In this document: positions 9,282 to 18,664 of the stretch, piece after piece
Position numbering within the stretch: position 1 is the stretch's first letter
Layout: each line of letters begins with the position of its first letter
NCBI GenBank assembly: GCA_963842065.1
Contig: CAWJEW010000004.1
Coordinates: 62,001-126,000 of the forward strand
Direction of reading: 5' to 3'
Source of the DNA: CAITWD01 sp963842065
GTDB taxonomy: Bacteria > Actinomycetota > Thermoleophilia > Miltoncostaeales > Miltoncostaeaceae
Length of the DNA stretch: 64,000 nucleotides
Program-made: the position numbers and the translations under genes
The notes under the pieces: model-generated
Told to the model about the DNA's origin: nothing
Databases searched by the model: none
What the model saw: only the letters and a program-made list of their open reading frames with translations

Positions 9282-9833
9282 ATGACCACACAGCACCAGC
9301 AGCACCGAGCACCGCGCCCGTGGTTGGATGACCTGCCCGGCATGGACTGGATCCGCCGGAACAAGCTGACCGCCGGCCTCATCGGCGGCGCGATCGCCCT
9401 GATCGTCATCGCATTGATCGTCATCGCATTGATCGTGATCGCCGCACGCTCGGGCTCGAGCGTGGCGCACCCGGTCAAGGCGCCCGCAACGGCCCCCGCC
9501 GCCAGTGGCACCACGTGGGTCGACGGGGCAGCCAACACGAACCTGAACGCCGTGAACGCCGGCGTCATCGCGCTCACCAACGCCACGACCAAGCGCGACC
9601 TGGCGGCGGTCACCACCGCGGGCACCCGGCTCGCCCACGCGGCTACCGTCGCGCTCGACGGGGCCATGCCCCCCGTGGACGCGGGCGTCTACCGCACCGC
9701 CTTGGGCGCCCTCATCCGTGCCGGCCACGACGCCGCGGCGGGCAAGCTCGCCGCGTCTGCGCCACTGGTCAACGACGGCATCGCCGGGCTGATCAAGGTC
9801 ACGGCCGCCGCCAACGCGCCAAAGACCCCGTAG
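9282..9833 (+). CDS. Membrane-anchored small protein of unknown function
   Basis: A 183-residue protein with a short cytoplasmic start rich in Gln and His, one transmembrane segment made of an almost exact threefold repeat (IALIVIALIVIALIVIA), an Ala/Pro/Thr linker and an alanine-rich, probably helical extracellular domain. The ATG at 9282 follows AAAGAAAGGA at good spacing, so it is preferred over the earlier in-frame start at 9258. No enzyme motif is visible. It sits alone between the deacetylase terminator and the SDR gene and may be a cell-surface anchor or adaptor; that is a guess. Confidence 0.65.
   Translation: MTTQHQQHRAPRPWLDDLPGMDWIRRNKLTAGLIGGAIALIVIALIVIALIVIAARSGSSVAHPVKAPATAPAASGTTWVDGAANTNLNAVNAGVIALTNATTKRDLAAVTTAGTRLAHAATVALDGAMPPVDAGVYRTALGALIRAGHDAAAGKLAASAPLVNDGIAGLIKVTAAANAPKTP
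9399..9443 (+). repeat. Three tandem 15-bp units encoding a transmembrane segment
   Basis: CTGATCGTCATCGCA, TTGATCGTCATCGCA and TTGATCGTGATCGCC follow one another in frame and encode (ALIVI)n. The near-identity suggests recent slippage, and unit number could change the length of the membrane helix. Confidence 0.75.
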
Positions 9834-9856
9834 TCCCGCCCGCTAGGGTCCGTGGC

Positions 9857-10795
9857 ATGAGCGACCTTGCGGGCGTGCGGGTGGTGGTGACGGGAGCGAC
9901 GAGCGGGCTCGGTGCCGCGATGGCATCTGCGTTGCTCGCTGCTGGGGCCACGGTCGCGCTCGCCAGCCGGCCGACCGCGCGCCTCGAGACGGCGGTCGCC
10001 GACCACCGCGACGCGGGGCACGATGCGCATGCGATCGCCGTCGACGTCCGCGACCCCGCGTCGGTCCAGCGGGCGGCGGACACGGCCGTGGCGGTACTCG
10101 GCGTCGTCGACGTCGTCGTCAACAACGCCGGCATCGGGATGCGCACCGTCAACCCGCACTTCCTCGCACGGCCACAGCCCTTTTTCGACGTCGCACCGGA
10201 GGGCTTTGCCGACGTGATCGCGACGAACCTGACCGGGTACTTTCTCGTCGCTCGGGCGTTCGCGCGGATCTTCATCGCCCAGGGGCACGGCCGCTTCGTC
10301 AACATCTCGATCAACCACGAGACGATGCGGCGCCAGGGGTTTGTGCCCTACGGCCCATCCCGGGCGGGCTCCGAGTCGCTGGCGGTGATCATGGCCGAGG
10401 ATCTTGCGCCGTACGGCATCGCCTCGAACATCCTGCTGCCGGGCGGGGCGACGCTGTCAGGGATGATCCCCGACGAGATCCCGGAGGCGGTCCGCGCGAT
10501 GTTGCTCCCGGCCGAGGTCATGGGACCGCCGGTCGTGTTCCTCGCCTCCGAGGAGGCGGCCGGACTGACCGGCGCGCGCATCATCGCCCGCGAGTTCGCC
10601 GCGTGGCGCGCCGCCTCACGGCGGCGGTCCGGCGACCGCATGACCGGCATCCCGGCACGAGCCACCACCCGCCGACCGCCCGGACCCCGCAGCACAGGCG
10701 CCGCGAGCACGCCCACCTGCGCGAATGGCCCGCCGCGCCCGCGGCGGCGCGCCGCTAACGAACGACGATCACCTCGCAGCCCGCGGTGCGCTTGA
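9857..10795 (+). CDS. Short-chain dehydrogenase/reductase with Arg in place of the catalytic Lys
   Basis: A Rossmann-fold oxidoreductase. The nucleotide-binding TGATSGLG motif is at residues 12-19, NNAG follows mid-domain, then a Ser segment (NISINHE) and YGPSR where the family normally has YxxxK. The natural SDR domain ends near residue 250; the last ~60 residues are Arg/Pro-rich, overlap the 3' end of the convergent stress-protein gene and may come from a frameshift near 10610. The ATG follows AGGGTCCGTGGC, with little ribosome-site signal. The substrate is unknown. The family call is secure; the C-terminus and the effect of the Lys-to-Arg change are not. Confidence 0.75.
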   Translation: MSDLAGVRVVVTGATSGLGAAMASALLAAGATVALASRPTARLETAVADHRDAGHDAHAIAVDVRDPASVQRAADTAVAVLGVVDVVVNNAGIGMRTVNPHFLARPQPFFDVAPEGFADVIATNLTGYFLVARAFARIFIAQGHGRFVNISINHETMRRQGFVPYGPSRAGSESLAVIMAEDLAPYGIASNILLPGGATLSGMIPDEIPEAVRAMLLPAEVMGPPVVFLASEEAAGLTGARIIAREFAAWRAASRRRSGDRMTGIPARATTRRPPGPRSTGAASTPTCANGPPRPRRRAANERRSPRSPRCA

Positions 10796-11195
10796 TCTCG
10801 GCGGCGGGATCCTCGCCCAGCATGCGCGCCAAGAGGCCGTGGTGGTGCTCGCCCACGACGATGATGTCGGCGTCGCTCTGGCGGGCCACATCGAGAATCG
10901 CCCCGGCCACGTCGCCATAGGCCCATTCGAGCGCGCCCTCACGGCCCGCCCGCACGAGGACGGTGCGCGCGTTTGCGAGCGCCTCGGTCACGTGCGGCGG
11001 CTCGGGCGGCAGCGGCGGGACCTCGTCGCTCTCGGCAAGCGCACCGCGCGAGCGGGGCCCGACCAGGTCAAGGGGTTCCTCGGCGACCGTCAACACGACG
11101 ATGTTGTCGTCGGGCCCGGTCTCGATGATCGCGCGCTCAAGGGCGCGGACGGACAGCGGCGAGTCGTCGTATCCGACGATGATGGTCCTCGGCAT
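10755..11195 (-). CDS. Universal stress protein (UspA family)
   Basis: A 146-residue single-domain Usp. It starts MPRTIIVGYDDSP, the typical first strand and Asp-containing loop, and ends with the ADIIVVGEHHHGLLARMLGEDP block that corresponds to the ATP-binding G-x2-G-x9-G(S/T) region, though the glycines and the terminal Ser/Thr are only partly conserved. ATG 11195 is chosen because the family always begins just before this strand; longer in-frame starts are unsupported. It is convergent with the SDR and divergent from zwf, with which it shares the 178-bp upstream region. Confidence 0.8.
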   Translation of the reverse strand: MPRTIIVGYDDSPLSVRALERAIIETGPDDNIVVLTVAEEPLDLVGPRSRGALAESDEVPPLPPEPPHVTEALANARTVLVRAGREGALEWAYGDVAGAILDVARQSDADIIVVGEHHHGLLARMLGEDPAAEIKRTAGCEVIVVR

Positions 11196-11373
11196 ACGGC
11201 AAGAATCACACATCCGGGGCGCCCGTGTGCGCCGCGTAGAGCCACACCCCCCGCGACGATACGGAGACGCCTGCGTTCCACGCGGCGCACGGCGCCGGTA
11301 ACGTATGCCCCGCGAACCCGAGCCCGGCCGTTCGGGACCCCCAACGCACGACCCGATCCGACCAGGAGACCAA

Positions 11374-12792
11374 GTGGCGACACAGACCGGGCAGACCCGC
11401 GAGGGCACGACGACTGCCGACGTGTTGGTGATCTTCGGCATCACGGGCGATCTTGCGCGGGCGATGACCTTCCAGGCCCTCTACCGGCTCGAAGCGCGCG
11501 GGCTGCTCGACTGTCGGATCGTCGGCGTCGCGGTCGACGACTGGACCCGTGAGCAACTGGTCGACCACGCCCGCGCATCGATCGCCGCCACCGGCGAGAG
11601 GCTCGATGACGCGGTGTTCGCGCGCCTGGCCGGGCGAATCGCCTACGTCGCCGGGGACTTCACCGATGCGGCGACCTACCGCGCGGTCGGCACGACGCTC
11701 GGCGACGCCGCGCTGCCGGCGTTCTACCTGGAGGTGCCGCCCTCACTGTTTGCGACCGTGGTCGCCGGCCTCGACGAGGCCGGCCTGACCGGCAACGCCC
11801 GCATCGTCGTCGAGAAGCCCTTCGGGCACGACCTCGCGTCGGCCGCGGCCCTCAACGCCGAGCTGCACCAGCACGTCGACGAGTCCCAGCTGTACCGGAT
11901 CGACCACTTTCTCGGCAAGATGTCGGTCGAGGACATCTTCTTTCTGCGCTTCGCCAACACCGTCCTCGAGCCGATCTGGAACCGGAACTACGTCTCTGCG
12001 GTGCAGATCACGATGGCCGAGAGCTTCGGAGTCGCCGACCGCGGCCGCTTCTATGAGCCGGTCGGTGCGCTGCGCGACGTCGTCCAGAACCACCTGCTGC
12101 AGGTGGCGAGCCTCATCGCCATGGAGCCGCCGGCGGCCCACTCGCTCGATGCCGTCAACGACCGCAAGCGTGACGTGTTCTTGGCGATGGCCGACGCGGA
12201 TCCGGCCGACTGCGTGCGCGGCCAGTACGCCGGGTACCGGGACGTGCGCGGGGTCGCGCGCGACTCCCAGACCGAGACCTACTGCGCCCTGCGCCTGGAG
12301 ATCGACAGCTGGCGCTGGTCGGGGGTGCCGTTTTTCATCCGGACCGGCAAGTGCCTGCCTGAGACGGTCACCGAGGTGCGGGTGGTGTTCAAGGACGCGC
12401 CCTGGCTCGGGTTTGCGCCCAAGCACGCCCCGCGTCCCGAGCCCAATCAGCTCGTGCTGCGCATCGGGCCGGTACCGGGGGCGCGCCTGCGCCTGGAGGC
12501 CAAGGCGGCCGAGCTGTTCGCCTCGCGCCCGGTCCACCTCGACATGACCTTCGCGACGATGGGCAGCGAGGGCCCGACCGCCTACGAGGTGCTGCTGCAC
12601 GCGGCGTTGGTCGGCGACGCCAGCCATTTCGCCCGGGAGGACTCGGTGGAAGAGACCTGGCGGGTCCTGCAGCCGCTGCTCGACGCACCACCGCCGGTCG
12701 AGCCCTACGCGCAAGGGTCGTGGGGACCGGCCTCGGCCGACCGGCTGGTGGCCGAGTTCGGCGGGTGGCACGCGCCGTGGCTGCCCGAATGA
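11374..12792 (+). CDS. zwf: Glucose-6-phosphate 1-dehydrogenase
   Basis: A 472-residue enzyme for the first oxidative pentose-phosphate step, oxidising glucose 6-phosphate to 6-phosphogluconolactone with NADP. The N-terminal nucleotide site reads VIFGITGDLA. The substrate and catalytic block RIDHFLGK carries the active-site His (Phe replaces the usual Tyr), EKPFGHD precedes it, and the C-terminal beta domain (RTGKCLPE...EVRVVFK) is complete. GTG 11374 is preceded by AGGAGACCAA; the earlier ATG at 11305 lacks such a site. It is intact, unlike the four downstream pentose-phosphate genes. Length and motifs match the family closely. Confidence 0.95.
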   Translation: MATQTGQTREGTTTADVLVIFGITGDLARAMTFQALYRLEARGLLDCRIVGVAVDDWTREQLVDHARASIAATGERLDDAVFARLAGRIAYVAGDFTDAATYRAVGTTLGDAALPAFYLEVPPSLFATVVAGLDEAGLTGNARIVVEKPFGHDLASAAALNAELHQHVDESQLYRIDHFLGKMSVEDIFFLRFANTVLEPIWNRNYVSAVQITMAESFGVADRGRFYEPVGALRDVVQNHLLQVASLIAMEPPAAHSLDAVNDRKRDVFLAMADADPADCVRGQYAGYRDVRGVARDSQTETYCALRLEIDSWRWSGVPFFIRTGKCLPETVTEVRVVFKDAPWLGFAPKHAPRPEPNQLVLRIGPVPGARLRLEAKAAELFASRPVHLDMTFATMGSEGPTAYEVLLHAALVGDASHFAREDSVEETWRVLQPLLDAPPPVEPYAQGSWGPASADRLVAEFGGWHAPWLPE

Positions 12793-12945
12793 CGACACGG
12801 GAACCGTCCGATGCCCGGCCGTGGCACCGCCGCGCGGCTGGGGCCATACTGGGGCGAAGGGTCGCGGCACGGACCCGGTTGCGTCGCAGCCCGAGGCGAC
12901 CGCGGACCCGCTCCGCGCGGCACACCGCGTACGCGAGGAGGCAAG

Positions 12946-14031
12946 ATGAGGGCGACCACGCAACTGCACGAACTCGGCCAGAGCATCTGGCTCGACAACA
13001 TCACGCGCGTCGATGCTCGATTCGGGGCAGCTCGCGACGTACATCGACGACTATGCGGTCACGGGGCTCACCTCGAACCCGTCGATCTTCGACAAGGCGA
13101 TCGCCTCGGGCGGCTACGACGACGCGATCCGAAAGAAGGCGGCCACCGGCATCGACCGCGAGGCGCTGTTTTTCGAGCTGGCGATCGAGGACCTGCGCCG
13201 CGCCGCCGACGCCTTCGCGCCCGTCCACGCGCGCACCGCAGGCCTGGACGGCTGGGTCTCGCTCGAGGTCTCGCCGCTGTTGGCCGACGACGCCGAGACG
13301 ACCGTTCGCGTCGCCGCCGCGCTCCACGCGGCCGCCGAGCGGCCCAACCTGCTGATCAAGATCCCGGGCACGCCGGAGGGCTCGCCGGCCGTCGAGGAGG
13401 CGGTCGCCGGCGGCATTCCGGTCAACGTGACCCTGCTGTTCTCGGCCGACCAGTACCGGGCGGCCGCCGACGCCTTCATGCGCGGCATCGAGCGGCGCAT
13501 CGCCGCCGGGCAGGCGCCGATGGTCGGCTCGGTGGCGTCGGTGTTCATGTCGCGCTGGGATGTGGCCGTCAACGACCAGGTGCCCGCGAGCCCTGCGCGA
13601 CCGGCTCGCGCTCGCGGTCGGACTGCAGGTCTACCGCGCCTATCGGGAGATCATGGACGGCGCGCGCTGGCAGCGCCTCGAGAACGCCGGGGCACGCATG
13701 CAGCGGCTGCTGTGGGCGTCGACCAGCACGAAGGACCCGGCGGCGCCGGACGACCTGTACGTGTCCTGCTCGGGCGCGCCGTTCACGGTGAACACGATGC
13801 CCGAGGGCACGCTGCGCGCCTACTACGACCACGGGCACGCCCCCACGCCGATGCCCGCCGACGGCGGCGCGTCGGCGGCCACGCTCGCCGACTTCGCACG
13901 CGGCGGGCATCGACGTCGACGCGCTGGCCGGCGAGCTGCAGCGCCAGGGCGCGGCCAGCTTCGTCGACTCCTGGAACGACCTGATGTCGCGCATCGATGC
14001 CCAGCGCGCGACGGTCGGAGGCGGGGAGTGA
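12946..14031 (+). pseudogene. tal: Transaldolase, interrupted by three frameshifts
   Basis: Reading across frames gives a full-length actinobacterial transaldolase, which moves dihydroxyacetone units between sedoheptulose 7-phosphate and glyceraldehyde 3-phosphate. Pieces in order: HELGQSIWLDNITR, then GLTSNPSIFDKAI and the Schiff-base segment LLIKIPGTPEG, then LQVYRAYREI...STSTKDPAAPDD...NTMPEGTL, then GIDVDALAGELQ to the stop. Frame changes lie near 13010, 13585 and 13900, each explained by a single-base indel in a GC-rich run. The start has GAGGAG six bases upstream. The stop overlaps the next start (GTGA). Sequencing error is as likely as true decay. Confidence 0.85.
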
Positions 14032-14925
14032 GCGCCGGGTCGACCCCGACGACCCGGATCCCCGCAGCGCCGATGAGCACGTCCGCGCCCGCCATCCGGC
14101 TGCTGGTCGCCGACGTCGACGGCACGCTCGTCACGCCCGACAAGGTCCTCACCCGGCGGGCGATCGCGGCGGTGGCCGAACTGCGCCAGGCCGGCATCCT
14201 GTTCGCGCTGACCAGCGGCCGCCCGCCGCGCGGGATGCAGATGCTGATCGCCCCGCTCGAGCTCGAGACGCCGCTGGCCGCGTTCAACGGCGGCCTGATC
14301 GTCGACCCGGACATGACGCGTCGTCGACGCAGCGGGTGATCCCGGATCACCTGGTCCCGGCGATCGTGGCCGCGCTCGACGGCGCGGGCCTTGACGCGTG
14401 GGTCTACCGCGGCGCCGACTGGTTCGTGCGGAGCACCGATGCGCCACACGTCGCCCGCGAGGCCGCCACGGTGCAGTTCTCGCCGACCGTGGTCCCGGGT
14501 TCGATGGCCTGCTGTCGGGGATCGCCAAGGTCGTCGGGGTCAGCGACAACCACGCGGCGGTCACGGCCGCCACCGCGGCGGTGCAGGCCGAGTTCGGCGC
14601 ACACGTCTCGGCGGCGCGCTCGCAGCCGTACTACCTCGACGTCACCCACCCGGACGCCAACAAGGGCGGCGTGGTGGCATTCCTGGCCACGCACTACGGC
14701 ATCCCGACCGAGGCGATCGCCACGATCGGCGACATGCCCAACGACGTGCTCATGTTCGCCCGCTCGGGGCTCTCGATCGCGATGGGCCAAGCCGACGTCG
14801 AGGTGCACCGGGCGGCGCGGCTCGTGACGGCCTCGAACGACGAGGAGGGCTTCGCGATCGCGGTCGAGCGGTTCATCCTGACACCCCCACACACGGCGAC
14901 GCCGGATACGCCGGAAAGGACCTGA
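14028..14925 (+). pseudogene. Cof-type HAD phosphatase, interrupted by two frameshifts
   Basis: A HAD-IIB (Cof-like) sugar-phosphate phosphatase in three frames. Motif I is DVDGTLVT, motif II lies in LTSGRPPRG, then a cap region (AFNGGLIVD...), the lysine segment NKGGVVAFL and motif IV GDMPNDVLMF. Frame changes occur near 14320 and 14510. GTG 14028 overlaps the tal stop and the gene's TGA overlaps the gnd ATG, so it belongs to the pentose-phosphate operon. A role in clearing or recycling sugar phosphates fits the context but is inferred. Restoring single bases gives one continuous protein of about 298 residues. Confidence 0.75.
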
Positions 14926-15967
14926 TGATGCCCACCACGACGCCAATGCAGCTCGGGATGGTCGGCCTCGGACGGATGGGCGCCGGGCTCGTGCGGCGGC
15001 TCATGCGCGACGGGCACCGCTGTGTGGTCTACGACGTCTCGCCGGAGGCCGTCGCGGCGCTCGTCGCCGACGGTGCCGTCGGCGCCAACTCGCTCGAGGA
15101 GTTCGCAGCCAAGCTCGAGACGCCGCGCACGCGCCTGGGTCATGGTGCCGGCCGGCAGATCACCGACGACACGATCACGCGCGGTCGGCGAGGTGTTCGA
15201 GGCCGGGGACGTGATCATCGACGGCGGCAACACCTACTACCACGACGACCTGCGCCACGCGGCCGAGCTGAAGCACGAAGGGCATCCACCACGTCGACGT
15301 CGGCACGAGCGGCGGCGTCTGGGGGCTCGAGCGCGGGTTCTGCCTGATGATCGGCGGCGAGAGCGACGGTCGTCGAGCGCCTCGGCCCGATCTTCGCCAC
15401 GATCGCACCGGGTGTCGAGGCCGCCGCGCGTACGCCCGGGCGCGCGGGCACGCCGAGCGCCGGCCGAGCAGGGCTACCTGCACTGCGGGCCCAACGGCGC
15501 GGGCCACTTCGTGAAGATGGTCCACAACGGGATCGAGTACGGGATCATGGCGGCCTACGCCGAGGGGCTGAACATCATCCAGAACGCCGACGCCGGCGAC
15601 CGTCAGCGCGACACGGACGCCGAGACCTCTCCGCTCGAGCAGCCCCGAGTACTACCGCTACGACATCGACACGTCCGAGGTCGCCGAGGTCTGGCGGCGC
15701 GGCAGCGTCGTGGCCTCGTGGCTGCTCGACCTGACCGCCGAGGCGCTGCACGCCTCACCGGGACTCGAGGAGTTCGCCGGCCGGGTGTCGGATTCCGGCG
15801 AGGGCCGCTGGACCTCGATCGCGGCGATCGACACGGGCGTGCCCGCCCCGGTGCTGACGACCGCACTGTACTCGCGCTTTGCCTCACGCAACGAGGACGA
15901 GTTCGCCGACAAGATCCTGTCGGCGATGCGCAAGGGCTTCGGCGGCCACGACGAAAAGTCGGCGTGA
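14925..15967 (+). pseudogene. gnd: 6-phosphogluconate dehydrogenase (decarboxylating), multiply frameshifted
   Basis: The short GndA/YqeC-type enzyme that oxidatively decarboxylates 6-phosphogluconate to ribulose 5-phosphate. Visible in successive frames: nucleotide motif GLGRMGAGL, VVYDVSPEAV, DVIIDGGNTYYHDD, GTSGGVWGLERGFCLMIGG, the catalytic-lysine segment GAGHFVKMVHNGIEYG and the C-terminal SRFASRNEDEFADK. At least five frame changes are needed between 15120 and 15620. GGAAAGGA precedes tandem ATGs at 14925 and 14928. It overlaps HAD upstream (TGATG) and pgl downstream (GTGA). This is the most damaged gene of the operon; the identity is nevertheless clear. Confidence 0.85.
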
Positions 15968-16640
15968 CGGCGATGACGGTGGTGGTGGAGATCCTGGAAG
16001 ACCCCGACGCCGTCGCCGCGCGTGCGGCGGCGTTCGTCGCCGACGCCGCGCGCGCGGCGATCGCCGACCACGGACGGTTTGTGCTCGCGGTCAGCGGCGG
16101 GCGCACGCCCTGGGCGATGTTCGCGCACCTGGCCGGCATGGACGTGGCCTGGGACCGGATCGTGATCTTCCAGGTCGATGAGCGGATCGCGCCCGACGGC
16201 GATCCCGACCGCAACCTCACCCACCTGCAGGCAAGCCTGCCGCCCGCAGCGCAGGACGGCATCCGGCCGATGCCGGTGAGCGCCGCCGATCCGGTCCAGG
16301 GCGCCGGCGTTGTACGCGCGCGGGCTGCCGCCGGCGTTTGATTTGGTGCATCTCGGGCTCGGTCCGGACGGACACACGGCCTCGCTGGTCCCCGATGACC
16401 CGGTGCTCGAGGTCGACCGACCGCGACGTCGCCGTGACCGGCGACTACCAGGGCCGACCAGCGCATGACGCTGACCTACCCGACACTCGACCGGGCACGC
16501 CAGATCCTGTGGCTGGTCACCGGCGCCGACAAGATCGACGCCCTCGCGCGCTGCGCGCCGGCGATGCCGGGATCCCGGCCGGCCGGGTGGCCGCGCTCCG
16601 TCAGCTCATCATCGCCGACCGGGCCGCAGCCGGCGCGTAG
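15964..16640 (+). pseudogene. pgl: 6-phosphogluconolactonase, interrupted by frameshifts
   Basis: It hydrolyses the lactone made by Zwf. The N-terminal half is continuous and typical of DevB/Pgl: FVLAVSGGRTPWAMFAHLA, then IVIFQVDERIAPDGDPDRN. After a frame change near 16310 the family signature HLGLGPDGHTASLVPDDPVL appears, with further changes near 16420, 16455 and 16560 before the end LRQLIIADRAAAGA. The start is GTG 15964 (overlapping the gnd stop) or ATG 15973. It is the last gene of the zwf-tal-HAD-gnd-pgl run, which together would supply NADPH and pentoses. Confidence 0.8.
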
Positions 16641-16738
16641 GCTCCGCCGGGACGTGGCACCGCGGTCCGCCACCGTGCGCCGGGCGCGCCGATAACCTAC
16701 GTCGGTCCGCGTCCACCTCGCCCCGAGGATCCCGGCCC

Positions 16739-18047
16739 ATGGCGGCCGTGCCACCCAACCGCCGGCGCTCCCGTTCGGCGCAGATCCGCCGGCGCCGTGC
16801 CGGTGCGCTCGCGCTCACCCTGATCGGAGCGCTCGTGGTCATCGCCGCTGTCGGGCTGTTCGCGGGGTGGTTCTCGTCGGCGGGGCACACGACGATCACG
16901 ACCCGCACCCAGGCCCCGGCGCCGGTCGTCCCGCCCAGGCCCGCCCCGACGCCGGCCATCTCGACGGCATCGTGGCCGACCTTCGGCAACACGCCCGAGA
17001 ACACCCGCTCGGCGGCCAACGTCGACGTCGACCTTGCCGCTGCGCACCCTCTGGACGACGAACACCCGCCGGCTAATCGAGCTTCCGCCGGTCATCGGCG
17101 GCGGCCGCGTGATCGTCGGCAACTACGGCTACGCGGTGGCCATCGACCAGCAGACCGGCACGATCCTCTGGAAGCACGCGGTGGGCGCCAACATCGCCGC
17201 CTCTCCCGCGCTCACCGGCCTGCCCGGCACCGCCACCGCAGGCGAACCCCAGCGCGCGATCTTCGCGACGATGGCCGGGCACGTCCTCGCCCTCGACCCC
17301 GCGACCGGCGCACCGATCTGGACCGTCGCGCTCGGCTCGTCGGTGGAGACCTCGCCACTGGTCCTGGGAGACGGCGTGTTCGTCGGCACGCGCGCCGGCC
17401 AGGTCGTACGGATCTCCCTCACGACGCGCCGGATCATCTGGCAGGACCAGACCGGCGGCTCGGTCAAGGGCGCGATCTCCCGGGACGGCAACGACATCGT
17501 CTTCGGAAACTACGCCGGCGAGGTGACCGCCGTGAACCCGGCTACCGGCGGGGTCGTCTGGCGCGCGTACGATCCGGGCGGCTCGTCCGGCACGTTCTAC
17601 GGCGCCGCCGCCGTCACCGAGGGCCGCATCTACATCGGCAACACCAACGGCAGCGTCATGGCCCTGAACGCCGCCTCCGGTCGGACGATCTGGGTTCAGC
17701 AGACGGGCGGTTACGTCTACTCGAGCCCCGCGGTCGCCGACGGGCTGGTGTTCATCGGGTCCTACGACCACAACCTGTACGCGCTGAGCGCCACCTCGGG
17801 CCAGGTCGTCTGGCGCCAGGACCTGGGCGCGCCGATCTCCGGTTCCCCGTCGGTGATCGGGGGCATGGTGTGGATCGCGACCCTGGGCCAGACGGCCGCC
17901 TCGGGCCATACCTACGCGATGAACGTGCACACGGGGGCGATCGCCCTCACACGTGCGGCGGGCCGCTACGCCGCGCCGGTCGCGATCCCCGGCCTGATCG
18001 TCGATCCCGGACTCGACTCGGTCGCTGCGCTCGCACCGGCGACGTAG
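16739..18047 (+). pseudogene. Membrane-anchored PQQ-type beta-propeller protein, one frameshift
   Basis: An N-terminal basic segment and one transmembrane helix (residues ~22-43) are followed by a Pro/Ala-rich linker and the start of a propeller (SWPTFGNTPENTRSA). A one-base insertion near 17036 breaks the frame; restored, it continues PLRTLWTTNTRRLI. About seven PQQ-like blades follow, each with a GxIxW / xGxVWR core (ILWKHAVG, PIWTVALG, IIWQDQTG, VVWRAYDPG, TIWVQQTGG, VVWRQDLGA). No PQQ-dehydrogenase catalytic residues are seen, so a scaffold or binding role at the outer face of the membrane is likelier than an enzyme. About 330 residues after the shift are intact. Confidence 0.75.
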
Positions 18048-18664
18048 GCGCAGCGGCGAGCACTCCCTGCGCAGCGGGGTCACGGGCCCGCAACACCGGA
18101 ACCGAGCCCAGTCTCGGGCAATCGCGGTGCCCTCGGCGATGGTGTCAACCGCAGCGGGACGCTCACGTTCGACCACGCTGTGAGCGCCAACGCCAGCGCG
18201 GCCACCAACGCCGGCGGTGTCGACACCAGCGGCGGCGCCCGCGCCGTCGCTACGGGCGACGTGGCGCACAACACGCCGCACACCGTCGTCGGCTGATCGC
18301 GCGCTGCGGCGGGAGGGCCCGCCGCGGGCGGGTCTTCCCGCGCACGCGGCCCTTCGCCTCGGTCCCGCACGCGTGCGCGCCATCGCCGTGCGGGGGCTGG
18401 CGCTGCAGCTGACCGCCCGCCGCTCGTGTGTGCGTGCCGCATCTCCGGGCGCGTCCCGCAGATGGCCTCGCCCACCGAGAGCCGATACGATCGCCGGGGA
18501 GGCGGATGGCGCGCCACCTTGGGCGTGGCGGTCGATCCCGAGCAGGGCGCCATGATCACCAATGCCGGGTTCACGATCGAGGACCTCCGCATCGGCCGCG
18601 CGGGCGGCGGCGCGACCGTCGCGCAGGTCGCATGGTCGGATGCGCGACCGCGCGGGCGCCGGTA
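18048..18664 (+). other. Region before the FAD oxidoreductase with coding-like remnants
   Basis: No complete gene is evident. An open stretch at about 18050-18297, in the same frame as the propeller gene after its stop, ends in an Ala/Thr/Gly-rich translation (SANASAATNAGGVDTSG...HTPHTVVG) that looks like the tail of a secreted protein but has no start. A second open stretch ending at 18665 overlaps the oxidoreductase start as TAATG and could be a ~37-residue leader beginning at ATG 18552. Both are weak. Confidence 0.35.
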
